A DNA stretch of 38,579 bases from Ga0077527 sp050250695 (GTDB taxonomy: Bacteria; Pseudomonadota; Gammaproteobacteria; Burkholderiales; SG8-41). This document shows, piece after piece, positions 1 to 6,568 of the stretch (the first letter of the stretch is position 1; each line of letters begins with the position of its first letter). Position numbers and translations under genes: made by a program. The notes below the pieces were generated by a model that searched no databases, was not told where the DNA came from, and saw only the letters and a list, made by a program, of their open reading frames with translations. The stretch covers positions 1 to 38,579 of the forward strand of contig JBFWOE010000013.1 of assembly GCA_050250695.1 (NCBI GenBank). The letters run 5' to 3'.

Positions 1-510
1 GACGGTTCGTTCAACTTCCTCGAAATGAACACGCGGCTGCAGGTGGAGCACGGGGTTACCGAAGAAGTCACGGGTGTCGATTTGGTGCGTGCGCAGATCC
101 GTTCCGCGGCCGGCGAAAAACTGGGCGACATCCTGCCGGGCAAGGCCGAGATCAAGGGCCATGCCATCCAGGCGCGGGTTTATGCCGAAGATCCGAAAAA
201 CTTTTTCCCGTCACCCGGCAAGCTGACGGTGTTCCGTCCGCCGGAGGGCGAGGGCATACGCATCGATACCGGTTATGCCGAAGGCCGCGATGTCACGCCG
301 CATTACGATCCGATGATCGCCAAGGTCATCGTCCGTGCGGCGACCCGCGAAGCGGCCATCGACAAGCTGGTTGAGGCGCTGGGCGGCTTCGACATTCAGG
401 GTCTCAAGCACAACATCCCGGCCGTCATCAACATCCTGCGCTCCGAACAATTCCGTTCGGGCCGGGTACACACCGGCATCATCGGTGAAGTCACAGGCAG
501 GAAGGTATAA
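1..510 (+). CDS. Biotin carboxylase subunit, C-terminal part (acyl-CoA/acetyl-CoA carboxylase type)
   Basis: This is the end of an ATP-grasp biotin carboxylase, which carboxylates biotin on a carrier protein using ATP and bicarbonate. The gene enters from outside the window, so only about 169 residues are visible. The first residues carry the Mg-ATP motif LEMNTRLQVEH, followed by the biotin carboxylase C-terminal domain (IQARVYAEDP, FFPSPGKL, DTGYAEG, YDPMIAKVIV). After VEH the usual Pro is Gly (VEHGVTE). The protein stops without a biotinyl carrier domain, so the carrier must be a separate gene. The next gene, a CoA ligase beta subunit, starts 6 nt after the stop, which suggests one transcript. 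The acyl substrate cannot be told from this fragment, because the carboxyltransferase that sets it is not in the window. Confidence 0.9.
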   Translation, partial: DGSFNFLEMNTRLQVEHGVTEEVTGVDLVRAQIRSAAGEKLGDILPGKAEIKGHAIQARVYAEDPKNFFPSPGKLTVFRPPEGEGIRIDTGYAEGRDVTPHYDPMIAKVIVRAATREAAIDKLVEALGGFDIQGLKHNIPAVINILRSEQFRSGRVHTGIIGEVTGRKV

Positions 511-516
511 AACGCC

Positions 517-1221
517 ATGAACACAACACAGGAAAATCCGGTCGCCGCCGCCAAACGCGCCGGCCGCAATGCGCTGGACGAAAGCGCGGGCAAGCAGCTG
601 TTGGCATCCCATGGCGTCAAGGTGCCCCAGTCGCGGGTGGCCAAAGGCGTGGCGGAGGTAGATGCCGTGATGAACGGTCTGCAGGCACCGGTGGTGGTCA
701 AGGTGATGTCGCCCGACATCCTGCACAAAAGCGACGCTGGCGGTGTGAAGGTCAATCTTCACTCTGCCGCCGAAGTCAAGGCAGCCATTGAGGGCATGCT
801 CAATGCACCGAAAATCAAGGGTGCGCGCATCGAAGGTTTCCTGGTCGAGGAAATGGCGCCGGCCGGTCACGAACTGGTGATCGGCGGCCTTCGTGATCCG
901 CAGTTCGGCCCGCTGGTGATGGTGGGATTGGGCGGCATCTTTGTTGAAATCCTCAAGGATGTGTCGTTCCGGTTGTGCCCGATCACCCGCATGGATGCCG
1001 AGGAAATGCTTGCCGAACTCAAGGGGGCGGCGATTTTGAAAGGCGCGCGGGGAACAAAGCCTGCGTCCATGGACGCCATCATCGATGTATTGCTGAAAGT
1101 CGGCGGTGAAAACGGTTTGCTGATGCAGCATGCCGCCGACATCAGCGAAGCCGACATCAATCCGCTGATCGTGTCCGAGACCGCAGCGGTCGCCGTAGAT
1201 GCGCGTTTCATCCTCGGCTGA
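517..1221 (+). CDS. NDP-forming acyl-CoA ligase, beta (ATP-grasp) subunit
   Basis: This 234-residue protein is a free-standing ATP-grasp subunit of the NDP-forming acetate/acyl-CoA ligase family, which interconverts acyl-CoA + ADP + Pi with acid + CoA + ATP. Visible marks are the N-terminal lid helix (KQLLASHGVKVPQS), VVVKVMSPDILHKSD with His70 at the position of the beta-subunit phosphohistidine, the GGV turn after it, and the end motif ISEADINPLIV. In many bacteria this domain is fused behind the alpha part. Here it is a separate gene placed before alpha, and the two together (about 712 residues) equal the fused enzymes in length. The gap to alpha is 16 nt. The substrate is not predictable from sequence; the biotin carboxylase upstream suggests a carboxylated or carboxylatable acid (inference). 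Confidence 0.88.
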   Translation: MNTTQENPVAAAKRAGRNALDESAGKQLLASHGVKVPQSRVAKGVAEVDAVMNGLQAPVVVKVMSPDILHKSDAGGVKVNLHSAAEVKAAIEGMLNAPKIKGARIEGFLVEEMAPAGHELVIGGLRDPQFGPLVMVGLGGIFVEILKDVSFRLCPITRMDAEEMLAELKGAAILKGARGTKPASMDAIIDVLLKVGGENGLLMQHAADISEADINPLIVSETAAVAVDARFILG

Positions 1222-1237
1222 GCATGGGATCACCAAC

Positions 1238-2674
1238 ATGAACATCATTGAAGAATTCACCCCGCTGTTTGCGCCTAAGACGGTTGCCGTCATTGGCGCC
1301 TCGTCCAAGGGCAATGCGCTGCCCAATGTATTCATCCGTCGCATCCGCGAATTCGGGTTCAGTGGCGACATCTATCCGATTCATCCGAATGCAGCCGAGA
1401 TAGATGGTCTGACAGCCTACAAAGCGTTGGCCGACACACCGAAGCCGGTGGATTACGCCTATATCGCCGTCTCCGGCGCACAGATCCCCGGCATGCTGGC
1501 AGCAGCCAAGGGCCATGTGCGTTTCGCGCAGGTGATTTCCAGCGGTTTCGGCGAAGTCGATGAGGGCAAGGGTCTGCAGGATGAACTGGTCAGCGCGGCG
1601 CGCGCCGGCGGCATGCGCCTGCTGGGTCCAAACTGCCTCGGCATCTATACGCCGCGCGGCCGTGTCACCTTTACCGAAATCGGGCCGAAGGAAGTCGGCA
1701 AGGTCGGCATCGTGTCGCAAAGCGGCGGACTGGGCACCGACATCATCCGCCGCGGCCTGGCGCGCGGCCTGAAGTTTTCCGGACTGGTGACCGTGGGCAA
1801 TTGCGCCGATGTCACGCCTTCCGATCTGCTGGAGTTTTATTTTGCCGACGAAGCGACCAGGGTCATTGGCATGTACATTGAAACCGCCAAGGATGGCCGG
1901 CGGCTGTTCGACATCCTGCGTCACGCGAAAGCATCGAAGCCTGTGGTGATACTCAAGGGCGGACGCACGCAGCAGGGACTCGCGGCGGCGGCTTCGCACA
2001 CCGGCTCGCTTGCCGGCGACGACCGCGTGTGGGTGGCGTTGGCGCGCCAGACCGGCTGCATGCTGGTCGATACCCTTGATCAGTTCGTCGATACCCTGCT
2101 GATCTTCCAGTCGCTGATCCCGCGTCCGCAACGACCGACGAAAAACGTCGCATTGTTCGGCAATGGCGGCGGCACCAGCGTGCTGGCCACCGACTACTAC
2201 GCCCGACTCGGACTCGATGTGACGCCCTTCGCGCAAGGGGTCATCGATGCGCTGGCGGAAATGAAGCTGCCTCCCGGCACCAGCATCACCAACCCGGTGG
2301 ACTGCCCGGTGGGCACCTTGCAACAGGACGACGGGCGTGTTGCCGAAAAAATCCTCGAAATCATCTACAGCCAGGGCAAACCGGAGGCGTTGGTGATGCA
2401 TCTGAACCTGTCGGCCTTTGTCGGTCGCACCAAACCCGAAGTGCTCGACAACCTTGTTGCGGCGGCGATGCGGGTACAGGAAAAACACCCGGGCAAGTCG
2501 CATTTCATCCTGGTGCTGCGTTCCGATGGCGAACCGGCGCTGGAAGCGCGCAAGCGCGAATTCCGCGACAAGGCGGTGGCGCTGGGCGTGCCGGTGTACG
2601 ACGAAATGGCCAATGCCGGTCATCCGCTGGCGGCACTGGCAACGTTCGAACGCTTCAAGGCGTCGCGGGCCTGA
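1238..2674 (+). CDS. NDP-forming acyl-CoA ligase, alpha (CoA-binding) subunit
   Basis: The protein has 478 residues from the ATG at 1238; an in-frame start further upstream would overlap the previous gene and add no family sequence. Residues 14-130 form the CoA-binding Rossmann domain (TVAVIGASSKGNALPN, VISSGFGE, LLGPNCLGIYTP). Residues 155-300 form the succinyl-CoA-ligase-like domain (VGIVSQSGGLGTD), and the second flavodoxin-like part follows (VALFGNGGGTSVLATD). The motif SHTGSLAG places the catalytic phosphohistidine at His254. With the beta subunit before it, it would form a heteromeric ADP- or GDP-forming ligase in the cytoplasm. The degraded ADH-like gene follows after 9 nt, so the four genes from position 1 probably form one operon. 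The reaction class is secure; the acid is unknown. Confidence 0.9.
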   Translation: MNIIEEFTPLFAPKTVAVIGASSKGNALPNVFIRRIREFGFSGDIYPIHPNAAEIDGLTAYKALADTPKPVDYAYIAVSGAQIPGMLAAAKGHVRFAQVISSGFGEVDEGKGLQDELVSAARAGGMRLLGPNCLGIYTPRGRVTFTEIGPKEVGKVGIVSQSGGLGTDIIRRGLARGLKFSGLVTVGNCADVTPSDLLEFYFADEATRVIGMYIETAKDGRRLFDILRHAKASKPVVILKGGRTQQGLAAAASHTGSLAGDDRVWVALARQTGCMLVDTLDQFVDTLLIFQSLIPRPQRPTKNVALFGNGGGTSVLATDYYARLGLDVTPFAQGVIDALAEMKLPPGTSITNPVDCPVGTLQQDDGRVAEKILEIIYSQGKPEALVMHLNLSAFVGRTKPEVLDNLVAAAMRVQEKHPGKSHFILVLRSDGEPALEARKREFRDKAVALGVPVYDEMANAGHPLAALATFERFKASRA

Positions 2675-2683
2675 GCCCCTTCA

Positions 2684-3883
2684 ATGGCCTACCAGCACCG
2701 GTTTCGCGCAACAGGCTATCCGCTGCGGCTGTACAGCGGGAAGGACGCACTGGAAAACCTGCCGGCGGAACTTAAGCGCTGCAAGTCGCAGCGTGCGTTC
2801 GTCATTTCCGGCCGCAGTGTGTCGCGCAAGACGAATCTGGTGGATCGGATCCAGAAAATCCTCGGGCCGGCTTACGCCGGTCGCTATGATGAAATCGAAA
2901 AGGACACCACGCTCGTTTCGGTGCAGGCCGCCTGCACCGCAGCCTGCGCCGCGAACGCCGACCTGCTGATCGGGGTCGGCGCCGGCAGCGTGATCCAGGG
3001 CACGCGGGTAGTGGCCATACTCATGGCGGAAACGGCGCCTGTCGATCAACTCATCACGCAGTATCCGGACAACGCGCCGGCCATCAGTCCGAAGCTGCTG
3101 GCGCCGAAGCTGCCGATCATCAATGTCGCCACGGCGGCGACGACAGCCCAGAATCGCGGCGGTTCGGCTGTGAAAGATCCTGGACGTCCGCACCGCATGG
3201 AATTCTTCGATCCGAAAACCCGCCCGGTTGCGCTGTTCTGGGACGAAGAGGCGCTGCTGACGGCCCCGCTGTCCCTGGCGCGCACCACCGGCACGTCGGT
3301 GCTGTGGCGGGCCATCATGAACCTCGGCGCGCCGCGCATGGGCCCGCTTTCGGAAGGCGACCGGCTGCAGGCTTTCCGCCTCGCGCGCGGCGCACTGCCG
3401 CGCATGAGCGATCCGCTCGATGCGGCTGCGCGCATCGAGATGTGCGCAGCCGCCTTCCTGCAGAACCGCGATGCCGACGACGGGGGCGCGTTGACCGAAA
3501 AACACTGGCCTGCGCGCGTGACCTACGCGCTGGCCACCGCGCTGTTCAACCTCCATGCCCATGTCGGGCAGGGGGAAGCCAATTCGGCGCTCACCGCGAC
3601 GGTGATGCGTCGTTTCGGCATGCGCGATCCGGAAGCGATGGCGCTTATTGCCGGCGCCTTCGGCGCGACCGGCAGCGCCCCGGCCCATGAGCGCGCGGCC
3701 GATGCCGTTGAGCGCACGTTTGCCGATGCCGGGATGCCGGTGAAGCTGCGCGCACTCGACATTCCCCGCGACAGCCTCGCGACAATCCTCGAAAATTCCC
3801 TGAAGAATTTCAACGCCGATCCGAAGCGCGAATTCCTGCACGAGCAGCCGGCACTGATGGCGACCCTCGACGCCGCCTGGTAG
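2684..3883 (+). CDS. Iron-containing alcohol dehydrogenase fold protein lacking the metal ligands
   Basis: The 399-residue protein follows the fold order of group III (iron-containing) alcohol dehydrogenases: an N-terminal dinucleotide-binding half (residues 1-180) and a helical C-terminal half. The key motifs are eroded. GGGSxxD reads GAGSVIQ (residues 99-105), the PTTAGTGSE loop reads ATAATTAQNRGGS, and TGxDxLxHA reads TGTSVLWRA. By hand alignment the four metal ligands (Asp, His, His, His) fall on Ser205, Arg209, about Ala282 and Gln296; His291 and His293 lie nearby. It may be a reductase working without Fe/Zn, as maleylacetate-reductase-like members can, or a protein that has lost redox function. 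It starts 9 nt after the ligase alpha subunit and is the last gene of that cassette. The fold is fairly sure; the activity is unknown. Confidence 0.72.
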   Translation: MAYQHRFRATGYPLRLYSGKDALENLPAELKRCKSQRAFVISGRSVSRKTNLVDRIQKILGPAYAGRYDEIEKDTTLVSVQAACTAACAANADLLIGVGAGSVIQGTRVVAILMAETAPVDQLITQYPDNAPAISPKLLAPKLPIINVATAATTAQNRGGSAVKDPGRPHRMEFFDPKTRPVALFWDEEALLTAPLSLARTTGTSVLWRAIMNLGAPRMGPLSEGDRLQAFRLARGALPRMSDPLDAAARIEMCAAAFLQNRDADDGGALTEKHWPARVTYALATALFNLHAHVGQGEANSALTATVMRRFGMRDPEAMALIAGAFGATGSAPAHERAADAVERTFADAGMPVKLRALDIPRDSLATILENSLKNFNADPKREFLHEQPALMATLDAAW

Positions 3884-3966
3884 CGGCGGGGCAAAACGGG
3901 GATCACGCGAGCTGCCGGGATGGGCGCCCGGTATTTCAGGGTTGCAAAATGGGGTAATCTGCGGTG

Positions 3967-4293
3967 ATGAAATACGGTCTCCTGCTGGCGTTCCTCTGGT
4001 GGATTCCTGCGTATGCCGCCCCCGCACCGGACGCACCTTTGCGGCCGGTAATGGCTGCATATGAACAGCCGCAGGTCGTGATGTACGCCACCAGCTGGTG
4101 CCCGTATTGCCAGCAGGCGCGCAATTATTTCCGCCGGCAGGGCATAAGTTATATCGAGCACGACATCGAAAAGGACGCCGCCGCGCGGCAGGCCTACAAG
4201 GCCTTCGGCGGGCGGGGCATTCCGGTCATTTTTGTCGGGAAACGCCGCATGAACGGGTTCAGCGTGGCCGGTTTCAACAAAATTTACCGCTAG
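3967..4293 (+). CDS. Exported glutaredoxin-like thiol-disulfide protein
   Basis: The protein has 108 residues. Residues 1-18 look like a Sec signal peptide ending in AYAA. A single glutaredoxin domain follows, with the redox motif SWCPYC (Cys45 and Cys48) and the cis-proline motif GIPVIFV. Classic glutaredoxins are cytoplasmic and use glutathione; this one is predicted to act in the periplasm, or from the membrane if the leader is uncleaved. A GTG directly before the ATG is also in frame and adds only one residue. An 83-nt gap separates it from the upstream operon, so it probably has its own promoter, though no convincing -35/-10 pair was found. The family is clear; the partner protein is unknown. 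Confidence 0.88.
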   Translation: MKYGLLLAFLWWIPAYAAPAPDAPLRPVMAAYEQPQVVMYATSWCPYCQQARNYFRRQGISYIEHDIEKDAAARQAYKAFGGRGIPVIFVGKRRMNGFSVAGFNKIYR

Positions 4294-4410
4294 AGCGGCT
4301 GAAATGCCGGGTACCGCGGACGGAAACCGTGAATCCGCTGCCCTGGACCCGCGTTCTATGATAAAAATCCGGGATAGCAGAACCGCAGTTTTCGTGCAGG
4401 GGGCCCAGAT

Positions 4411-4650
4411 ATGTTTGCGATAGTCAGCAAATCCGATGGTTTTCCGGTCAGTCGCAGCATCAGCGAAGACAAGCCCGCGCTGGTTGTGACCTGGACATCC
4501 GATGCCGGCGCCAAGGCGTTCATTCAATCCAAGGGCATCGATGCCGACTACAAAGTGGTGGCGTTGACCGAAGACACCTTGAATACCATGGCGCAAGCCC
4601 TGGGTTGTGCACCCGACGCCATCGATTTCGATTCCTACCCTGAGCAATAA
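4411..4650 (+). CDS. Small conserved-looking protein of unknown function
   Basis: This encodes a 79-residue soluble, mildly acidic protein with no signal peptide, no membrane segment and one Cys. It looks like a small alpha/beta domain: strand-rich at first (ALVVTWTSDAGAKAF, YKVVALT), then a helix (LNTMAQALG), ending in FDSYPEQ. The start is supported by a purine-rich GCAGGGGG stretch 8-15 nt before the ATG. It stands alone between the glutaredoxin gene (117 nt upstream) and a small exported protein gene (148 nt downstream). Coding bias and the ribosome site argue for a real gene. I do not recognise a family and assign no function. Confidence 0.6.
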   Translation: MFAIVSKSDGFPVSRSISEDKPALVVTWTSDAGAKAFIQSKGIDADYKVVALTEDTLNTMAQALGCAPDAIDFDSYPEQ

Positions 4651-4692
4651 CGGCCGCGCAATGTGCAGCAGTTCACGGTAATCCGCTGCGGG

Positions 4693-4716
4693 TTACAACT
4701 GCTTACAGACTGTTAC
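4693..4716. promoter_or_regulatory. Three TTAC half-sites at 10-bp spacing (possible OmpR/CpxR-type operator)
   Basis: TTAC occurs at 4693, 4703 and 4713, exactly one helical turn apart. On the other strand this reads GTAA-N6-GTAA-N6-GTAA. OmpR-family response regulators such as CpxR bind direct repeats of this kind (GTAAA-N5-GTAAA in E. coli). The array lies 83 nt before a small, charged, exported protein gene, which is the sort of target Cpx-type systems control. The repeat is seen directly; the regulator is inferred. Confidence 0.35.
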
Positions 4717-4760
4717 GTCCAGCAGGTCGATTTTTCCTGCACAGCGGCGTTACTGTGACG

Positions 4761-4776
4761 ACGGGAATTGTCCCGT
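4761..4776 (+). other. Short inverted repeat in the leader of the 4799 gene
   Basis: ACGGGA-ATTG-TCCCGT forms a perfect 6-bp stem with a 4-nt loop. It ends about 10 nt before the Shine-Dalgarno-like AAGGGAG of the exported protein gene. It could be an mRNA leader hairpin or a dyad operator. There is no T run, so it is not a terminator. Confidence 0.35.
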
Positions 4777-4798
4777 AAAATTTTCAAGGGAGCAGGAC

Positions 4799-5134
4799 AT
4801 GAAAGCCGTTTCCATTATTGTTGCAGCCGCGCTGACTGTCGTAACCACCGCCGGTTTTGCGCAAACCAAAGACCCTCTCGCGACCCCGGGCATCGACAAG
4901 CGCCAGGAAAACCAGCAAAAGCGCATTGATCAGGGCGTGAAGTCCGGCCAACTCAATGAAAAAGAAGCGGCACGCCTCGAGCGCCGTCAGGAGCGCATCC
5001 AGAAAATGGAAGACAAAGCCAAGGCCGATGGCAAAGTCACCGCCAAGGAACGCGCCAGGATTCACCACGCCCAGGATCAACAAAGCCGCCAGATCCATCG
5101 TGAAAAGCATGACAGGCAGCGTGCGAAAAAATGA
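4799..5134 (+). CDS. Small exported, highly charged helical protein with an internal repeat
   Basis: The protein has 111 residues with a clear Sec signal peptide (residues 1-21, cut after GFA). The mature part is almost entirely Lys, Arg, Glu, Asp and Gln and is predicted to be helical. It contains two copies of one unit, about residues 43-67 and 70-95, sharing the pattern (D/E)xxxKxxGxxxxKExARxxxxQ. The second copy has the EF-hand-like stretch DKAKADGKVTAKE but lacks the full calcium-ligand set. In size and charge it recalls small periplasmic stress chaperones such as Spy and CpxP, though I see no clear homology. AAGGGAG precedes the ATG. A TTAC-repeat array lies upstream and a strong terminator follows, so it is probably a single-gene transcript. 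Confidence 0.78.
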   Translation: MKAVSIIVAAALTVVTTAGFAQTKDPLATPGIDKRQENQQKRIDQGVKSGQLNEKEAARLERRQERIQKMEDKAKADGKVTAKERARIHHAQDQQSRQIHREKHDRQRAKK

Positions 5135-5156
5135 TCGTATTGCTTCTCCGGGATAA

Positions 5157-5181
5157 ACCGCCCTTCCGGGCGGTTTTTTTT
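5157..5181 (+). terminator. Rho-independent terminator after the small exported protein gene
   Basis: ACCGCCC-TTCC-GGGCGGT forms a 7-bp GC-rich stem with a 4-nt loop, followed directly by a run of T (8 T in all, the first paired in the stem). It starts 23 nt after the stop codon at 5134, which closes that gene as its own transcription unit. Confidence 0.9.
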
Positions 5182-5232
5182 GGCCATGCTCGGATAAAAT
5201 TGTGCCCTTCTTCCTGTTCCGGAAAGCCAGGC

Positions 5233-5619
5233 ATGGATACTTTGCAAGTGGGCATGAAGCATGTCGCCGAGCGCGAAGTCACCGAGGTGATGACCACAAA
5301 ACGCGGCGACTATCGCGTGTTTTCCACCCCGTCGATGGTGCAGTTTTGCGAAGCCTCGGCCGGCGAACTGGTGGCACCGCACCTGAAACCGGGACAGGGG
5401 CAGGTCGGCATCGTTGTGACCATTCGCCACATGGGCGCGACGCCGATGGGCAAACGGGTGCGGGCCGAAGTGGAATTGACCGGCATCGACCGCCGCCGGC
5501 TGAGCTTCAGGATAAGGGTGTTTGATGATGTCGAGCAGGTCGGCGAATGTGATCATGACCGTTTTATAGTCGACCTCGACAAGTATCAGGCCAAGCTGAG
5601 GAAAAAGATTGAAGGCTGA
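5233..5619 (+). CDS. FlK-type acyl-CoA thioesterase (hot-dog fold)
   Basis: This 128-residue hot-dog protein belongs to the family of fluoroacetyl-CoA thioesterase FlK. The catalytic set of FlK (Thr42, Glu50, His76) maps to Thr32 (TPSM), Glu40 (CEAS) and His66 (IRHMGATPMG), with exactly the same spacing (8 and 26 residues). It should hydrolyse a short acyl-CoA in the cytoplasm. Most relatives outside fluoroacetate producers act on unknown substrates, so fluoroacetyl-CoA should not be assumed. The ATG at 5233 is chosen because it gives the family N-terminus and follows GGAAAG; upstream in-frame sequence runs through the terminator. The gene lies within 2 kb of the acyl-CoA ligase cassette, but a terminator stands between them. 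Confidence 0.82.
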   Translation: MDTLQVGMKHVAEREVTEVMTTKRGDYRVFSTPSMVQFCEASAGELVAPHLKPGQGQVGIVVTIRHMGATPMGKRVRAEVELTGIDRRRLSFRIRVFDDVEQVGECDHDRFIVDLDKYQAKLRKKIEG

Positions 5620-5664
5620 GTCGCGATCAAGACCGCCGATTTGTTTCAATTTACCGGATCATCC

Positions 5665-6090
5665 ATGAAAAGATTGTTTGCCGCAGCCATGCTTGCCTGC
5701 TTTGCCCTGACCGCGTACGCCGATTTCACCAAGTATTTCGAGGACGATGAGTTGACCGCGTATCTGGATCGCGAGTCGATCACCCGTTCGGGAAATGAAG
5801 CGCGGATGTGGACCATCGACGATTACCACAAGCCGCAGGACGACATTCCCGGCAGGAAACCGCACCGCTCGATCAAGGTGCACTGGATTTTCGATTGCGC
5901 GCAGCGCATGAGCGACGTGCTGGTTGCGTTTTATTACGCCGAGCCCATGGCGCGGGGCGAAGAGGTTCATGCCGGCGCCGCCGACCAGCGCAGCTGGGAC
6001 AAGGTCGAACCGGGCAGCGTCGGTGAACTTGCCTTCCGCGCTGCCTGCGCCGGGCCTGCCGTAAAACCCCCGGCAAAACCGGTTTCATGA
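5665..6090 (+). CDS. Exported protein resembling the surface-adhesin E (Adhesin_E) domain
   Basis: The protein has 141 residues with a signal peptide (about residues 1-19, ending AYA). The mature protein has the pattern of small betaproteobacterial surface-adhesin-E-like proteins: YLDRESI, MWTIDDYHKPQ, SIKVHWIFDC, YYAEPMARGEE and a final W..V.PGSVGE....AC. The two mature Cys, in FDC and RAAC, could form a disulfide. Such proteins are usually periplasmic or surface-exposed with no known enzyme activity. The C-terminus is Pro/Lys-rich. The ATG at 5665 is preferred because it opens directly onto the signal peptide. The stop codon lies inside the following terminator-like hairpin. Confidence 0.7.
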   Translation: MKRLFAAAMLACFALTAYADFTKYFEDDELTAYLDRESITRSGNEARMWTIDDYHKPQDDIPGRKPHRSIKVHWIFDCAQRMSDVLVAFYYAEPMARGEEVHAGAADQRSWDKVEPGSVGELAFRAACAGPAVKPPAKPVS

Positions 6091-6107
6091 GTTAAATGCC
6101 GGTTTTT
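6075..6107 (+). terminator. Probable terminator overlapping the stop of the adhesin-E-like gene
   Basis: AAAACCGG (6075-6082) pairs with CCGGTTTT (6099-6106) over 8 bp, followed by one more T. The 16-nt loop contains the stop codon. The long loop and short T tract make it weaker than the terminator at 5157-5181, but the placement is right. Confidence 0.55.
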
Positions 6108-6154
6108 ATTGGATTGTTTATATTCTGGAGGGTTTTCCAGAAACGGGGTTGCTC

Positions 6155-6505
6155 ATGGCATGGATCATCAGCAAGTATTTTCTGACCGCAGCCGTAGTCG
6201 TGCTGGTTTCCGAGCTCGCGAAACGCAGCGACAAACTCGGGGGTTTTGTTGCCGCGTTACCGATGGTGACGGTGCTGGCGCTGATCTGGTTGCATATGGA
6301 AAACCAGCCTCAGGAAAAAATAGCCAATCACGCCTGGTACACGTTCTGGTACGTGCTCCCGACCCTGCCGATGTTTCTGGCATTTCCGGCATTGCTGACG
6401 CGTTTCGGATTCTGGCCGGCGTTGCTTGCCTGCGTATTCATCACCTTTTTCTGCTTCGGGATCTTCGTAATCGTGCTGCGGCATTTCGGCATTGAACTGC
6501 TCTGA
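6155..6505 (+). CDS. DUF3147-like small integral membrane protein
   Basis: The protein has 116 residues and is mostly membrane-embedded. Hydrophobic segments lie near residues 4-19, 31-46, 63-83 and 86-111, so four helices are likely. Short charged stretches (ELAKRSDKL, MENQPQEK) lie between them. The pattern fits the DUF3147 family of small inner-membrane proteins, for which I know no function. The ATG at 6155 follows TGGAGGG at a rather long distance; a second in-frame option is a TTG two codons upstream. The gene is preceded by the probable terminator at 6075-6107 and followed by the HAD hydrolase gene after 63 nt. Confidence 0.65.
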   Translation: MAWIISKYFLTAAVVVLVSELAKRSDKLGGFVAALPMVTVLALIWLHMENQPQEKIANHAWYTFWYVLPTLPMFLAFPALLTRFGFWPALLACVFITFFCFGIFVIVLRHFGIELL

Positions 6506-6568
6506 AAAAAGCCGGAACACGGGAACAGGTCCGACCATCACTGTTGCAGGAAGTCACCGCGAATCCGA

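Noticed and set aside
211..1371. Long open frame on the minus strand opposite the carboxylase and ligase genes
   Set aside because: It is His/Arg/Asp-rich, spans three real genes on the other strand and matches no family; GC-rich third positions open the antisense frame. The same applies to minus frames at 1208-2623 and 2681-4060 and plus frames opposite rsmA, lptD, the kinases and liv genes.
2684..3883. ADH-like gene as a pseudogene
   Set aside because: The frame is open for a full-length 399 residues with family-like secondary-structure order and tight operon spacing; loss of metal ligands looks like divergence, not decay.
3884..3966. Terminator after the ADH-like gene (CCGGG-ATGGGCG-CCCGG)
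   Set aside because: The stem is only 5-6 bp and is followed by ATTTC, not a T tract.
4351..4410. Promoter for the 79-residue gene (TATGAT at 4357-4362)
   Set aside because: The -10 is good but no acceptable -35 lies 16-18 bp upstream.
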